Assembly (NCBI RefSeq): GCF_035818475.1
Contig: NZ_JAYMGV010000001.1
Coordinates: 1-64,000 of the forward strand
Reading direction: 5' to 3'
Length of the DNA: 64,000 nucleotides
DNA from: Cognatitamlana sp035818475
Lineage (GTDB): Bacteria; Bacteroidota; Bacteroidia; Flavobacteriales; Flavobacteriaceae
Below the pieces are notes generated by a model. It was not told the DNA's origin. It was given only the letters and a program-made list of their open reading frames with translations, and ran no database searches. Below, in pieces: positions 17,141 to 26,119 of the stretch; within the stretch, counting starts at the first letter, position 1, and each line of letters opens with the position of its first letter. The translations under genes were made by a program, and so were the position numbers.

Positions 17141-18658
17141 ATGTTACTTAACTCTATAATAACATCATTTTCAAAAGAAGAACAACATAAATTTGTCCGG
17201 TTTTTGGAAAAAAGAAATAAACGTCATGATACCAAAAACATTGAACTGTTTAATTACATAGTAAATGGACAATTAAGCTCAAAGGCTATTTGCTTTCAAT
17301 TATATGGAAGCCAAAAAAGTGATGCCTACCATGCTTTAAGAAAACGTCTGTATCAATCCGCAATAGACTTTACTGCAAATACCGTTTTACAGGATGAGAG
17401 CTCCCTTGAGATGCAAATCATGAAATATCTTTTAGCATCAAAATCATTTCTTCAGGAAAAAAAATATAAGGTTGCTTATAATATATTGAACAAAGCCGAA
17501 ATATTGGCTAAAGAATATCATCTTTTTACTTTTATAAATGAAATTTATAGCATTAAAATTCAGTATGCTCATGCATATCCTTCAATAAATTTTGACGATT
17601 TAATTTTAGAATTTAAGAACAATCAAAAGCAAATTCTTATTGAACATGACCTCAATATGGTTTATGCCAAGATTAAAAAAGTTCTTAATAGCATTGCCTT
17701 TAGAAGAGAGGTATTAGACTTCCAGACCATTTTCACCAATATCCTTAGAGCACACAACATTAGCTCAACCAGTATTTTATCATTTAAATCTTTATATCAG
17801 TTAACAACCATAGTTAGTATTTCTGCTTTCATTACTAAAGATTATTTAAAAATTGAGCCCTTTCTAATAAATACTTACAAGAACCTATCTTCTCATAAAA
17901 GCAAAGAAAAGCAACTATATTACCATATTCATATTCTTTATGCCATTGCTAACACCCTTTTTAGAAATAAAAAATTTGATGAGTCCTTAACATATTTAAG
18001 GGTTATGCTGAGACACATGAATATGAATAGACAAAAATATTTTAAATCTTTCCAATTAAAGTACAATCTTTTGTTAGCCCTTAATTTAAACTATAATAAT
18101 CAGCAGAAACTAGCCATTAAAACATTAGAACCTTTAATTTCAAAAAAACATCCTGACCTCGAAACAACTTTAGACATCCTCCTAAGCCTCATTATGTTTT
18201 ATTTTCAGAATAACGATTTAAATAATGCCTATAAAATCTTTTCAAAGTTCTACCATACAGACGCTTGGTACATTGAAAAAGCAGGCATAGAATGGGTAAT
18301 AAAAAAGAACCTAACAGAACTATTACTACATATTGAATTGCATAATACTAACCTAGTAGAGTCCCGACTGCTTAGTTTTAAAAGAAGTTATTATCCCTAC
18401 TTAAAAGAGATTAAACAAGATAGAGTCATAACCTATCTAAGTTTTGTTGAAATGTATTATAAGCACCCACAAATAGTAACATCAGCTGATTTTAAGGATA
18501 AGATTGAAAAGTCATTTGATTGGGTTGAAACCCATAAAGAAGACATTTTTGTAATAAGTTTTTATAGCTGGTTGAAAGGTAAAATGAATAAAACAGACTT
18601 ATACCCAACGACTTTAACAATAATAGAACAAGCTCAAAAAGAATTAAAACCGGAATAA
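17141..18658 (+). CDS. Uncharacterised all-helical protein, TPR-like
   Basis: Not recognised. The 505-residue product has no signal peptide or membrane segment and reads as almost entirely alpha-helical, with Lys, Leu, Tyr and Asn abundant. Helical-pair stretches such as YKVAYNILNKAEILAKEYHLF, FDESLTYLRVMLRHMNMN and LNNAYKIFSKFYHTDAW resemble tetratricopeptide repeats, suggesting a cytoplasmic scaffold or interaction protein. The start is fixed by the direct repeat that ends one base before it. The following gene begins 34 bases downstream and has its own -7 element overlapping this stop codon. Confidence 0.6.
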   Translation: MLLNSIITSFSKEEQHKFVRFLEKRNKRHDTKNIELFNYIVNGQLSSKAICFQLYGSQKSDAYHALRKRLYQSAIDFTANTVLQDESSLEMQIMKYLLASKSFLQEKKYKVAYNILNKAEILAKEYHLFTFINEIYSIKIQYAHAYPSINFDDLILEFKNNQKQILIEHDLNMVYAKIKKVLNSIAFRREVLDFQTIFTNILRAHNISSTSILSFKSLYQLTTIVSISAFITKDYLKIEPFLINTYKNLSSHKSKEKQLYYHIHILYAIANTLFRNKKFDESLTYLRVMLRHMNMNRQKYFKSFQLKYNLLLALNLNYNNQQKLAIKTLEPLISKKHPDLETTLDILLSLIMFYFQNNDLNNAYKIFSKFYHTDAWYIEKAGIEWVIKKNLTELLLHIELHNTNLVESRLLSFKRSYYPYLKEIKQDRVITYLSFVEMYYKHPQIVTSADFKDKIEKSFDWVETHKEDIFVISFYSWLKGKMNKTDLYPTTLTIIEQAQKELKPE

Positions 18659-18663
18659 CTTTG
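18656..18663 (+). promoter_or_regulatory. -7 promoter element overlapping a stop codon
   Basis: TAACTTTG matches TAnnTTTG; its TAA is the stop of the preceding helical-protein gene. It lies 29 bases before the next ATG (18693). No TTG was seen at the expected distance. Confidence 0.35.
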
Positions 18664-18692
18664 AATTCTTTAAACTTTACTATTTTCACCGC

Positions 18693-19913
18693 ATGCTAAA
18701 ACAAATTCTTTTTCTATTTATTTTGGGGTATTATTTTATTGCTCCGGCACAAAAAAAAGATAGCTTATCTATAAAAAATGGTATAGAAAATCCAAATCTT
18801 TTAGCAACTCACCATTTTGGCATCTTTAGCTCCAGAATTAATACAAATTTCAAACTTTTACCCTCAAGACAAAATACTCTAACAATTCATTATACCAGTG
18901 GTAACAATTTCCATCCTTTTGTAGAAGCATATTTCCCAAAAGACCCCGCAGTAAGAGAGAGGTTAAGTCAAACCATTTGGCATGATCGCAGTTTCACTTT
19001 TCAGGATCAGCAAAGTACTCCTGCAGATTATTTAAATATTGTTATTGATGCCGTAATTAAAGAATTTAGAATAAATTTCAACATGCCATTAGCCAAAGGG
19101 CATGAATTAGACTTAAGCTTAAGGTCTTATTTGATTGGAAAAGGCAAACACCCTTTTTCTTTGTTTACAGGTGATGAATCCATTGAATGGTTTCATAGTA
19201 ATGTTGCAGGTGGTGAAGATCCTTATGGAAGACGTTATTATGGATTAAATCAGGTTAATTTCAAATACCTTGACAAAAACGGTAACACTCTTGAACTAAA
19301 TAACAATGACTTTTTTATAGGAGGTATTGAATTAAGCCACTATTATTATCCTAAACTAGCAATCAACAAATCAAAACTAATCTTTATTAATTTTGGAAGC
19401 CATTTGGGAATAAACACAACTAAATTTAATGCTTCGCTTGATATAGGCATTTCCGCAAATGCAGTGAAAAAAATAATCTTAAAAAACAATTATGAATTTA
19501 ACGCTGCTCTAGGAGTTAATGTATTACGCAAAAACCTGCTCGACTTTAAAGATGATGTTATTGATTTGGGAAACAACAAATACTTAGGAACTTTAGAAAG
19601 CAATGTTGAAATCACCAAACACACCAAAAAAGGAAATTTCAATGCATTTGGAATTAATTTTCAAATGCAAACCAGATACAGCAAAAAGGAAGAAGCCAAT
19701 TACTATAAGTTACTAGGTAAGTGGAAAGAAATAAATGGAGGCTGGCATAACGGCGTTGCCACTTTATATAAAACGCTATCTAATTGGAATTTTGTTTACA
19801 CTTATGGCTGTCCAAAATTTAAGCTATCAATCTTCGTTAAAGAAGACTTTGAGGTAAACAATGCTCCTGACTTCCAGACAGGTTTGAATCTAAAACTCCC
19901 CGTTTTTAACTAA
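18693..19913 (+). CDS. Exported protein, probably outer-membrane beta-barrel
   Basis: Not assigned to a family. The 406-residue product starts with a signal peptide, MLKQILFLFILGYYFIAPAQ, cleaved probably after the AQ. The rest is beta-rich with alternating patterns (TNFKLLPSRQNTLTIHY, INFNMPLAKGHELDLSLRSYLIG, NFVYTYGCPKFKLSIFVKEDF), fitting an outer-membrane barrel of moderate size. Residues 165-178 (VAGGEDPYGRRYYG) resemble an extracellular loop. It is on the same strand as the preceding helical-protein gene and may be co-expressed. Substrate unknown. Confidence 0.55.
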   Translation: MLKQILFLFILGYYFIAPAQKKDSLSIKNGIENPNLLATHHFGIFSSRINTNFKLLPSRQNTLTIHYTSGNNFHPFVEAYFPKDPAVRERLSQTIWHDRSFTFQDQQSTPADYLNIVIDAVIKEFRINFNMPLAKGHELDLSLRSYLIGKGKHPFSLFTGDESIEWFHSNVAGGEDPYGRRYYGLNQVNFKYLDKNGNTLELNNNDFFIGGIELSHYYYPKLAINKSKLIFINFGSHLGINTTKFNASLDIGISANAVKKIILKNNYEFNAALGVNVLRKNLLDFKDDVIDLGNNKYLGTLESNVEITKHTKKGNFNAFGINFQMQTRYSKKEEANYYKLLGKWKEINGGWHNGVATLYKTLSNWNFVYTYGCPKFKLSIFVKEDFEVNNAPDFQTGLNLKLPVFN

Positions 19914-20018
19914 GCTTCAAAAGATTTAAATCGTTAACATTTCGTTAAAATACGACTCTCATTTAAACCTTTTTAGAATGACATAGTCCAAAGGGTATTA
20001 ATTTCAAAACTCTTTGCC

Positions 20019-20489
20019 ATGAAAAAAATAATTTTGATTGCAATAGCATTTATTGGATTGCAAGCCGTTGCCCAGGAGCACAAAAAGCAAGCCCATAAAA
20101 ATCATGACAATCGTCAAAAAATGATGGATATGTCTGCTGAAGAAATTGCTACGCTACAAACAAAAAAAATGACTTTATTTTTAGATTTAAACGAATCTCA
20201 ACAAACTGAAATAAAGAAAATAAATTTAGAAAACGCCACCAAAAGAAAAGCGGCAATGGCGGAATATAAAGCAAAAAAAGAAAGTGGTGAGGCTCAAAAA
20301 CCTACCAAAGAACAACGCCTTGCTATGAAAAATGCCAAATTAGACCATATGATTGCTACAAAAGCAAAAATGAAAAAGATTTTAAATGAAGAGCAATATG
20401 CTAAATGGGAAAAGGCACAAAAGCGTGGAGCCATGAAAGGAAAACAAAAAAAGAAAGGCATGAAAAACGGACATGCAAAAAGAGAATAG
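20019..20489 (+). CDS. Small exported Lys/Met-rich helical protein, Spy/CpxP-like
   Basis: A 156-residue secreted protein. A signal peptide MKKIILIAIAFIGLQAVAQ is followed by a very basic, helical mature part (many Lys, Met, Ala, Glu). The segment KKMTLFLDLNESQQTEIKKINLE and ILNEEQYAKWEKAQKRG resemble LTxxQ-type repeats of periplasmic chaperones such as Spy and CpxP and the DUF4890 proteins of Bacteroidota. The C-terminus is a Lys/Gly-rich tail. A terminator follows directly. Function by analogy only: periplasmic stress or chaperone role. Confidence 0.65.
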   Translation: MKKIILIAIAFIGLQAVAQEHKKQAHKNHDNRQKMMDMSAEEIATLQTKKMTLFLDLNESQQTEIKKINLENATKRKAAMAEYKAKKESGEAQKPTKEQRLAMKNAKLDHMIATKAKMKKILNEEQYAKWEKAQKRGAMKGKQKKKGMKNGHAKRE

Positions 20490-20514
20490 TTAGTTTATTG
20501 ATTATAGTTTGACG

Positions 20515-20550
20515 AAAAACGCATTTCTGAATTTGGAAATGCGTTTTTTT
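20515..20550. terminator. Bidirectional terminator
   Basis: A 13-base stem with arms AAAAACGCATTTC (20515-20527) and GGAAATGCGTTTT (20536-20548), followed by T and preceded by A. It lies between the convergent Spy-like gene and hemL. Confidence 0.85.
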
Positions 20551-20555
20551 ATTTT

Positions 20556-21842
20556 TTATAACGTTTTAGCCACTTTACCAATTGCAGCAATAGTAAAATC
20601 AAGGTCTTCATACGTCAGGGCATCTGTAATAAACCAGGTTTCAAAAGCACTTGGAGCAATATAAACCCCTTCATTTAAAAGCCCGTGAAAGAATTTTTTA
20701 AAAGTGTCATTATTCCCATTGGCTGCAGTATCAAAATCTACAACAGGAGTGTCATCAAAATGAACAGATATCATAGAGCCTACTCTATTTATGGTATGTG
20801 TAACATCGTTTTCACTTAAAACGTTTGCAATTCCTTCATGCAAATACTTAGTTTTATCTTCTAATCTATTAAATACGTCGTTATCGTCATTCAATTCGGT
20901 AAGCATAGCTAAGCCAGCAGCCATAGCCAGCGGATTCCCGCTTAGTGTTCCTGCCTGGTATACAGGACCTAATGGTGCCAAGTGTTGCATAATATCGTCT
21001 CTGGCCGCAAAAGCGCCAACCGGTAAGCCTCCTCCTATAACTTTTCCAAAACAAACAATATCTGCGTCAATTCCAAAGCGTTCCTGAGCCCCACCTTTGG
21101 CTAATCTAAATCCGGTCATAACCTCATCAAATAGTAACAATATTTTGTTAGCAGAGCACAGATCCCTCAACCCTTGTAAAAACCCTTCCTTAGGCGGTAC
21201 ACACCCCATATTTCCTGCTACAGGCTCTATGATAATACAAGCAATTTCATCTTTATTGGCTTCAATAAGTCCCTCTACATTTTTAAGATCATTATACTTT
21301 GCCAATAAAGTATCCTTTGCAGTCCCCTGAGTAACTCCAGGGCTATTTGGGGTTCCAAAAGTACTGGCTCCACTTCCTGCCTGTATTAAAAAAGAATCGG
21401 AATGCCCATGATAACACCCTGAAAATTTGATGATCTTATCTTTTCCAGTATAACCACGAGCCAGACGCACTGCACTCATACAGGCTTCAGTACCTGAATT
21501 TACAAATCTTATTTTATCAATATTAGGCACCATTGAAACTGCTAATTCAGCTATTTGAGTTTCAATTTCTGTTGGCATACCAAAGGATGTACCTTTTTTA
21601 GCTTTTTCAACTACGGCATCCACAACCGGAGCATGTGCATGGCCTAAAATCATAGGTCCCCATGAATTTATGTAATCAATTAACCGATTACCATCTTCGT
21701 CATATAAGTACGCCCCTTTAGCCTGTTTAACAAAAATTGGAGTTCCACCAACCCCCTTAAACGCTCTAACCGGTGAGTTAACACCTCCCGGAATCACCTT
21801 TTCTGCCTCTGTAAATAAGGCACTGCTTCTTTTATAAATCAT
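20556..21842 (-). CDS. hemL: Glutamate-1-semialdehyde 2,1-aminomutase
   Basis: PLP enzyme converting glutamate-1-semialdehyde to 5-aminolevulinate in tetrapyrrole synthesis. Length 428 is normal. Motifs include VIPGGVNSPVRAF (residues 16-28), GHGHSDSF-type GCYHGHSDSF (142-151), LLLFDEVMTGFR with D239, and CFGKVIGGGLPVGAF with the PLP lysine K267. It is the last gene of a minus-strand run with the glucosaminidase-LysM gene (8-base gap), the ACC-deaminase-like gene and the small HESIH gene. A terminator lies just after the stop. Confidence 0.98.
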   Translation of the reverse strand: MIYKRSSALFTEAEKVIPGGVNSPVRAFKGVGGTPIFVKQAKGAYLYDEDGNRLIDYINSWGPMILGHAHAPVVDAVVEKAKKGTSFGMPTEIETQIAELAVSMVPNIDKIRFVNSGTEACMSAVRLARGYTGKDKIIKFSGCYHGHSDSFLIQAGSGASTFGTPNSPGVTQGTAKDTLLAKYNDLKNVEGLIEANKDEIACIIIEPVAGNMGCVPPKEGFLQGLRDLCSANKILLLFDEVMTGFRLAKGGAQERFGIDADIVCFGKVIGGGLPVGAFAARDDIMQHLAPLGPVYQAGTLSGNPLAMAAGLAMLTELNDDNDVFNRLEDKTKYLHEGIANVLSENDVTHTINRVGSMISVHFDDTPVVDFDTAANGNNDTFKKFFHGLLNEGVYIAPSAFETWFITDALTYEDLDFTIAAIGKVAKTL

Positions 21843-21850
21843 GAATACAA

Positions 21851-22663
21851 TTAATTTTTGGATGCTGGTTTAACTACTAATATTTGTCCTATACTAAGTG
21901 TAGTCCCATTTAAACCATTTAAATTTTGAAGTTCTTTTACTGTTATATTATATTTTCTTGAAATAGAATACAATGTATCACCTTTTGACACCGTATATAC
22001 AAGCCTATCTTCATTAATTGGGGATTCATATTTAACATAAGCCTCTCCCAATACTCCTTTATCAAACTCATATAATTTATAACGCTCTATCAAACTAATG
22101 AGTTTGCTAGGATATTTTCTATCTGTTGCATAACCTGCAGCTTTCAGTCCTCTGGCCCAACCTTTATAATCTTCTTGTTTTAGTTTGAAGAGCTTTGAGT
22201 AACGACTCCGTTCACTTAGAAATAGTGAATGGTCTCTAAAAGAATATTTAGCATCCTTATATTTTCTAAAACACTCCTGTTTTTTATCATCATCATGATA
22301 AATTTTGGCGCCGGTCCAACCATGACATTTAATACCAAAATGATTGTTGGCCTTTACAGATAGTCTACCTTTACCCGATCCGGATTCCAATATGCCCTGA
22401 GCCAAAGTAATACTGGCGGGAATGCCATACAGCTTCATTTCCTGTTGTGCCGTAGCCTTATGCTTATCAATATAACGTTCTGTATTACTGGTGTAAACTT
22501 TGGGAGTTACTTTAATAACGTCTTTTTCTTTATCCGATTCAACCTGCCTTGGCCTTTCAACATGCTTTGAACGTTCATCAGGTTTTTTGGTTATAATGCT
22601 TTTTTTAGATCTACAACTAAAAACAAAGCATGCCATAAAAATTAAAAATACAATTCTATTCAT
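21851..22663 (-). CDS. Glucosaminidase-LysM lipoprotein
   Basis: Predicted peptidoglycan hydrolase. A lipoprotein signal (MNRIVFLIFMACFVFSC, Cys17) is followed by a basic linker, a glucosaminidase domain (about 62-210; catalytic glutamate probably E93 in LAQGILESGSGKGRLS, then NNHFGIKCH) and one LysM domain at the C-terminus (about 224-267; YTVSKGDTLYSISRKYNITV). The domain order fits N-acetylglucosaminidases that trim cell wall from the outer-membrane side. It lies 3 bases after the ACC-deaminase-like gene and 8 before hemL, clearly one operon. Confidence 0.92.
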   Translation of the reverse strand: MNRIVFLIFMACFVFSCRSKKSIITKKPDERSKHVERPRQVESDKEKDVIKVTPKVYTSNTERYIDKHKATAQQEMKLYGIPASITLAQGILESGSGKGRLSVKANNHFGIKCHGWTGAKIYHDDDKKQECFRKYKDAKYSFRDHSLFLSERSRYSKLFKLKQEDYKGWARGLKAAGYATDRKYPSKLISLIERYKLYEFDKGVLGEAYVKYESPINEDRLVYTVSKGDTLYSISRKYNITVKELQNLNGLNGTTLSIGQILVVKPASKN

Positions 22664-22666
22664 TAC

Positions 22667-23575
22667 CTATATTATTAACGGTAAATTTTTCTTTTTTAAA
22701 ACACTGTTCATACCTCCTATTCCCTGCAAACCACCGGTATGTATGGCTAAAACCTTAGACTTTTTCGGAAAAAACTCCTTTTTTATCAGGTCAAAAATTC
22801 CAAACATCATTTTCCCGGTATAAACAGGGTCTAACGGGATATTATAATCTGCTTTAAACTGATTGATAAACATTACCAAATCTTCATTTATTTTAGCATA
22901 ACCACCAAAATGATAATTTGTAATTAAATCCCAATTTGTTTGTTTTGCAAATTTACTAATATCGTTTTTTAAAAAGTCTCCTTTTAAGGCAGGAAAACCG
23001 AAAACTTGTTGACCAGGTTTTGAACAATTTATTAGCCCTGAAATAGTCCCCCCTGTTCCTACTGCGCTACAAACGTAATCAAACCCCTGATCTTCAGTAT
23101 TCAATATCTCTTCACAACCTCTTACAGCCAACGCATTTGTTCCTCCTTCTGGCACTAAATAGAAGTTTCCAAAAAACGCCTTTAAATCTTTTAAAAAAAC
23201 TGCATCAGATTTCTTTCTGTAAACCACTCTTGATACAAATTCAAATCGCATTCCATTAGCTTTTGCAAAACGAAGTGTTTCATTATCAGCAACCTTAGCT
23301 CTTAACTCATCACCTCTTATTATACCAATAGTCTTAAATCCAAATATTTTACCCGCAGCAGCCACCGCTGCAATATGGTTGGAAAAGGCACCTCCAAACG
23401 TTAATAATGTATCATGTCCTAAAGATTTAGCTTCTTCAAGATTGTATTTTAGCTTTCTATATTTATTTCCTGAAACAAATGGATGTATTTTGTCTTCTCG
23501 CTTAACATACAATTCAATACCCTTATCAGGTAAATGTATTTGTTGATTAACACTATTTTCAGGTTTAAAAATCAT
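22667..23575 (-). CDS. ACC deaminase/D-cysteine desulfhydrase family PLP enzyme
   Basis: A 302-residue fold-type-II PLP enzyme. The PLP lysine fits K38 in SGNKYRKLKYN; the phosphate-binding glycine stretch is SAVGTGGTISGL in the middle. The LLTFGGAFSNHIAAVAAA segment (about 59-76) is typical for D-cysteine desulfhydrases and 1-aminocyclopropane-1-carboxylate deaminases. The bacteroidotal members are usually annotated only to this family, so true substrate (D-cysteine, ACC or another) is open. The start overlaps the end of the upstream HESIH gene by 11 bases, showing translational coupling. Confidence 0.85.
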   Translation of the reverse strand: MIFKPENSVNQQIHLPDKGIELYVKREDKIHPFVSGNKYRKLKYNLEEAKSLGHDTLLTFGGAFSNHIAAVAAAGKIFGFKTIGIIRGDELRAKVADNETLRFAKANGMRFEFVSRVVYRKKSDAVFLKDLKAFFGNFYLVPEGGTNALAVRGCEEILNTEDQGFDYVCSAVGTGGTISGLINCSKPGQQVFGFPALKGDFLKNDISKFAKQTNWDLITNYHFGGYAKINEDLVMFINQFKADYNIPLDPVYTGKMMFGIFDLIKKEFFPKKSKVLAIHTGGLQGIGGMNSVLKKKNLPLII

Positions 23576-23903
23576 AACAGCGAAGATACTTTAAAAAACT
23601 CCAAATTTTTCTATGCTTTAAATATTCCAGATTAGTTTCGTGAAGATATGCTTCTTTTTCAAATGATATATTTCTATAAGCCGTATTTCTGTTTTTGAAT
23701 TGTGCTAATTTTATCAAAAATTCAATTCCATAAATAAGATAAAAAGGAATTATCAGGAGTTCCATCTGTTGCCTCAAATGAATACTTTCATGATTCACTA
23801 AAGCCTTATCCTGTATTGCTTCTTTGGTTTTTAAAAACACAAAAGGATATACTGTCATTCCCAAATAGCCTTTTGGCACCAAATATTTAGAGGTTAAAAT
23901 CAT
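23565..23903 (-). CDS. Small protein with an HExxH motif
   Basis: A 112-residue protein of unknown function. It has a zincin-like motif, HESIH in ALVNHESIHLRQQMELL (about residues 38-42), directly followed by a hydrophobic segment (LIIPFYLIYGIEFLIKL) and then conserved-looking FEKEAYLHE, whose glutamate could be a third metal ligand. This resembles a minimal membrane-associated metallopeptidase or an inactive relative. It is first in the operon leading to hemL and overlaps the next gene by 11 bases. Peptidase activity is speculation. Confidence 0.65.
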   Translation of the reverse strand: MILTSKYLVPKGYLGMTVYPFVFLKTKEAIQDKALVNHESIHLRQQMELLIIPFYLIYGIEFLIKLAQFKNRNTAYRNISFEKEAYLHETNLEYLKHRKIWSFLKYLRCYDF

Positions 23904-23939
23904 ACAAGATTACAACTCAAAAATCAATCCAATTTGCAT

Positions 23940-23947
23940 TATCTTTG
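23940..23947 (+). promoter_or_regulatory. -7 element of the DUF5522 gene
   Basis: TATCTTTG exactly matches TAnnTTTG and ends six bases before the ATG at 23954, so the transcript would be leaderless or nearly so. Confidence 0.5.
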
Positions 23948-23953
23948 TTGCTA

Positions 23954-24118
23954 ATGAAAAAAATAATTCCAATTGAAGAAGGCGACTACTATCTTACCCC
24001 GGAAGGCTATCGCTGTTTTACCGAACAATATCACTTAAAAAGAGGCTATTGTTGTGAAAGTGGTTGTAGGCATTGTCCGTACGGATATGACAAAAGCACA
24101 AATTCAATAAAAAAATAG
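23954..24118 (+). CDS. DUF5522 family cysteine-rich small protein
   Basis: A 54-residue protein beginning MKKIIPIEEGDYYLTPEGYR. The family hallmark is the run RGYCCESGCRHCPYGY at about 30-45, with four cysteines and a histidine spaced as for a metal site. Members of DUF5522 are short stand-alone proteins of unknown function in Bacteroidota and some other bacteria. It is divergent from the hemL operon with a 50-base gap. Metal binding is an inference. Confidence 0.88.
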   Translation: MKKIIPIEEGDYYLTPEGYRCFTEQYHLKRGYCCESGCRHCPYGYDKSTNSIKK

Positions 24119-24250
24119 CTTTTCAACATCCTTAATGAAGTGTGTTTTTGGTATGATTCTTGATGCTTTAAACCACAAAACTTTGCTTATTATCAAGGCA
24201 TTTGCTTGATTAAAAGTGCTATATTTAAAAGAATTAAATAACTTATCGCT

Positions 24251-24820
24251 ATGAAAAAAATTTTTAAAGTATTACCGCTTTTGCTCCTCCCTATTCTTAT
24301 TTTATCATGTAGCTCTGTTAGGGTAGCAGCAGACTATGATAAAAATGCAACATTTAATAATTATAAATCCTTTGCTTTTTTTAAAACCGGTATAGACAAA
24401 GCTGAAATTAATGATTTGGACAAACGCCGTATTTTACGTGCCATTGAAGCAGAGCTTTTAAATAAAGGCTTTACAAAATCTGAAAATCCCGATTTACTGA
24501 TCAGTATATTTACCAAATCCAGTCAACGCGTAGATGTTTATAACAATGCCTGGGGCTGGGGAGGCTGGGGCTGGGGAGGCTGGGGCCCCTATGGTGGTTT
24601 TTATGGTCCCGGATGGGGATGGGGATGGAATCAACCCAGTGTTTCAACCACTACGCAAGGGCAATTATTTATAGACCTTATTGACTCCAATAAAAAAGAA
24701 CTTGTCTGGCAAGGTATGGGTACTGGTTATTTAACCAGAAACATGGAAAAAAAGGAAGCTCGTATTAAAGAGTTTGTTTCTAAAATCATGGAGAAATACC
24801 CTCCAGAAATCAAACAATAG
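24251..24820 (+). CDS. DUF4136 lipoprotein with a Trp/Gly-rich insert
   Basis: A 189-residue lipoprotein with lipobox LILSC (Cys20), typical of DUF4136 proteins: VRVAADYDKNATFNNYKSFAFF near 23-44, then ILRAIEAELLNKGFTKSENPDLLISI. Residues 101-126 form a striking stretch of almost only Trp and Gly (WGWGGWGWGGW, then GWGWGW), splitting the domain. The final third (LFIDLIDSNKKELVWQGMGTGYL) is the end of the domain. Likely in the outer membrane or periplasm; function unknown. A strong terminator follows. Confidence 0.88.
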   Translation: MKKIFKVLPLLLLPILILSCSSVRVAADYDKNATFNNYKSFAFFKTGIDKAEINDLDKRRILRAIEAELLNKGFTKSENPDLLISIFTKSSQRVDVYNNAWGWGGWGWGGWGPYGGFYGPGWGWGWNQPSVSTTTQGQLFIDLIDSNKKELVWQGMGTGYLTRNMEKKEARIKEFVSKIMEKYPPEIKQ

Positions 24821-24830
24821 AATAAAAAAA

Positions 24831-24856
24831 AGCAACTCACCTGAGTTGCTTTTTTA
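24831..24856. terminator. Bidirectional terminator
   Basis: AGCAACTCA (24831-24839) pairs with TGAGTTGCT (24842-24850), flanked by A and T runs. It separates the convergent DUF4136 and bestrophin genes. Confidence 0.85.
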
Positions 24857-24860
24857 TTTT

Positions 24861-25964
24861 CTACATAATAATATCATTTTTCCATTTATAGGGAGCCGGA
24901 ATATCGGTATCATCAATTAATTGTCTGATATCAATTTCAATACTTCTGCTTAAATCTGTGATAGGCACATCATTAGGTCCACCTTCAAATGGATTTTCTG
25001 TATTTTCTCCTATAATTTCCATGGTGTGAAACACCCATGAAATCAAAGCACTGAATGGTACTGTAAACCAAACAAAATGTTTTGCCATAAACTCCTGGCC
25101 CTGGTGAATCATTGAGGTTTGATACAAATGCTGATCCAACATTAAAAAAATCTTATTACCAAAAGCATCAAACTCCTGCATCATTCCATAAGGAAGAAAA
25201 AGAATAAAGACCCAAACAAATATATAATTGAGTGTGGCAAACTGCCTGGGATAAGGGAAGTTTTTAATACGCTCACATTGCCCCTGTAACGTATAAAATT
25301 CCACTAACATATTTGTCATTTCCATATGCCTAAAATCTTCTATCAACCCCTGTTCCATCAATTGTTTAAGCCTTCTGGATTGTAACCCTAACAATTGAGA
25401 GGCTCTATTTCCTTTTGCAAAGATTTCTTTAAAATCAGCTTCAGACAGGTAGGGCTTAATAGCGTCTTCCAGTTTACTCTCCTCCTCACATATGCGATAC
25501 TTGTTAGCTCTGAATTCCATGTTAGATTTTTCCTGTTTTAGGTGCATCTCCCAGGGCCTTTCTTCCCGCAATTGGTAACGTAATGCTGTTAACCACGCTA
25601 CATGCCTATGTACAAGTTCTTTCTTTATTTCTCCCAACTCAGTAGTATTCAAGTCGGTCATAGTATAATCATTGGTAATAAAATCTTTTACCATGATAGT
25701 CCATGAGCGTGATGAATTTACAATGCCCCCCCATATCTTCCTTGCTTCCCAAAGCCTGTCATAAGATGCATTATTTTTAAACCCTATAATGAAAGCAACG
25801 GCAGTACCAAGCACGCCTAACGGTAACCACGGCGCATGAAGCCATTTAAGTTCAAGGACATCAAATAATATAACGGGAATTACCGCCAACAGATGAAAAA
25901 GTAAAATATGACGGCGTGTCCATTTTAAAACAGTCCCAATGGGAAAAATACGTCTTGTATACAT
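24861..25964 (-). CDS. Bestrophin family anion channel
   Basis: A 367-residue inner-membrane protein of the bestrophin/RFP-TM family (PF01062), which form pentameric chloride-type channels. Recognisable are the N-terminal membrane pair (RHILLFHLLAVIPVILFDV, VLGTAVAFIIGFKNNASYDRLWEARKIWGGIVNSSR) and the C-terminal PFEGGPNDVPITDLSRSIEIDI. The stretch NNASYDRWWE-like (NNASYDRLWEAR) is the family hallmark. Regulation is unknown. It is a single gene; the opposite-strand hydroxylase starts 155 bases beyond its start. Confidence 0.93.
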   Translation of the reverse strand: MYTRRIFPIGTVLKWTRRHILLFHLLAVIPVILFDVLELKWLHAPWLPLGVLGTAVAFIIGFKNNASYDRLWEARKIWGGIVNSSRSWTIMVKDFITNDYTMTDLNTTELGEIKKELVHRHVAWLTALRYQLREERPWEMHLKQEKSNMEFRANKYRICEEESKLEDAIKPYLSEADFKEIFAKGNRASQLLGLQSRRLKQLMEQGLIEDFRHMEMTNMLVEFYTLQGQCERIKNFPYPRQFATLNYIFVWVFILFLPYGMMQEFDAFGNKIFLMLDQHLYQTSMIHQGQEFMAKHFVWFTVPFSALISWVFHTMEIIGENTENPFEGGPNDVPITDLSRSIEIDIRQLIDDTDIPAPYKWKNDIIM

Positions 25965-26119
25965 TTATGACTTTGTTTCTATTCTATAAATATATTGAAA
26001 TAATTACTTAATTTTTAAACAAACCTGTAGTTAGCAACATAAAAATCAATTATTATCAACAAATCAATAAAATTCATCAATAATTCGTATTTTTACTTGA
26101 TACTATTTAGAACATTTGA

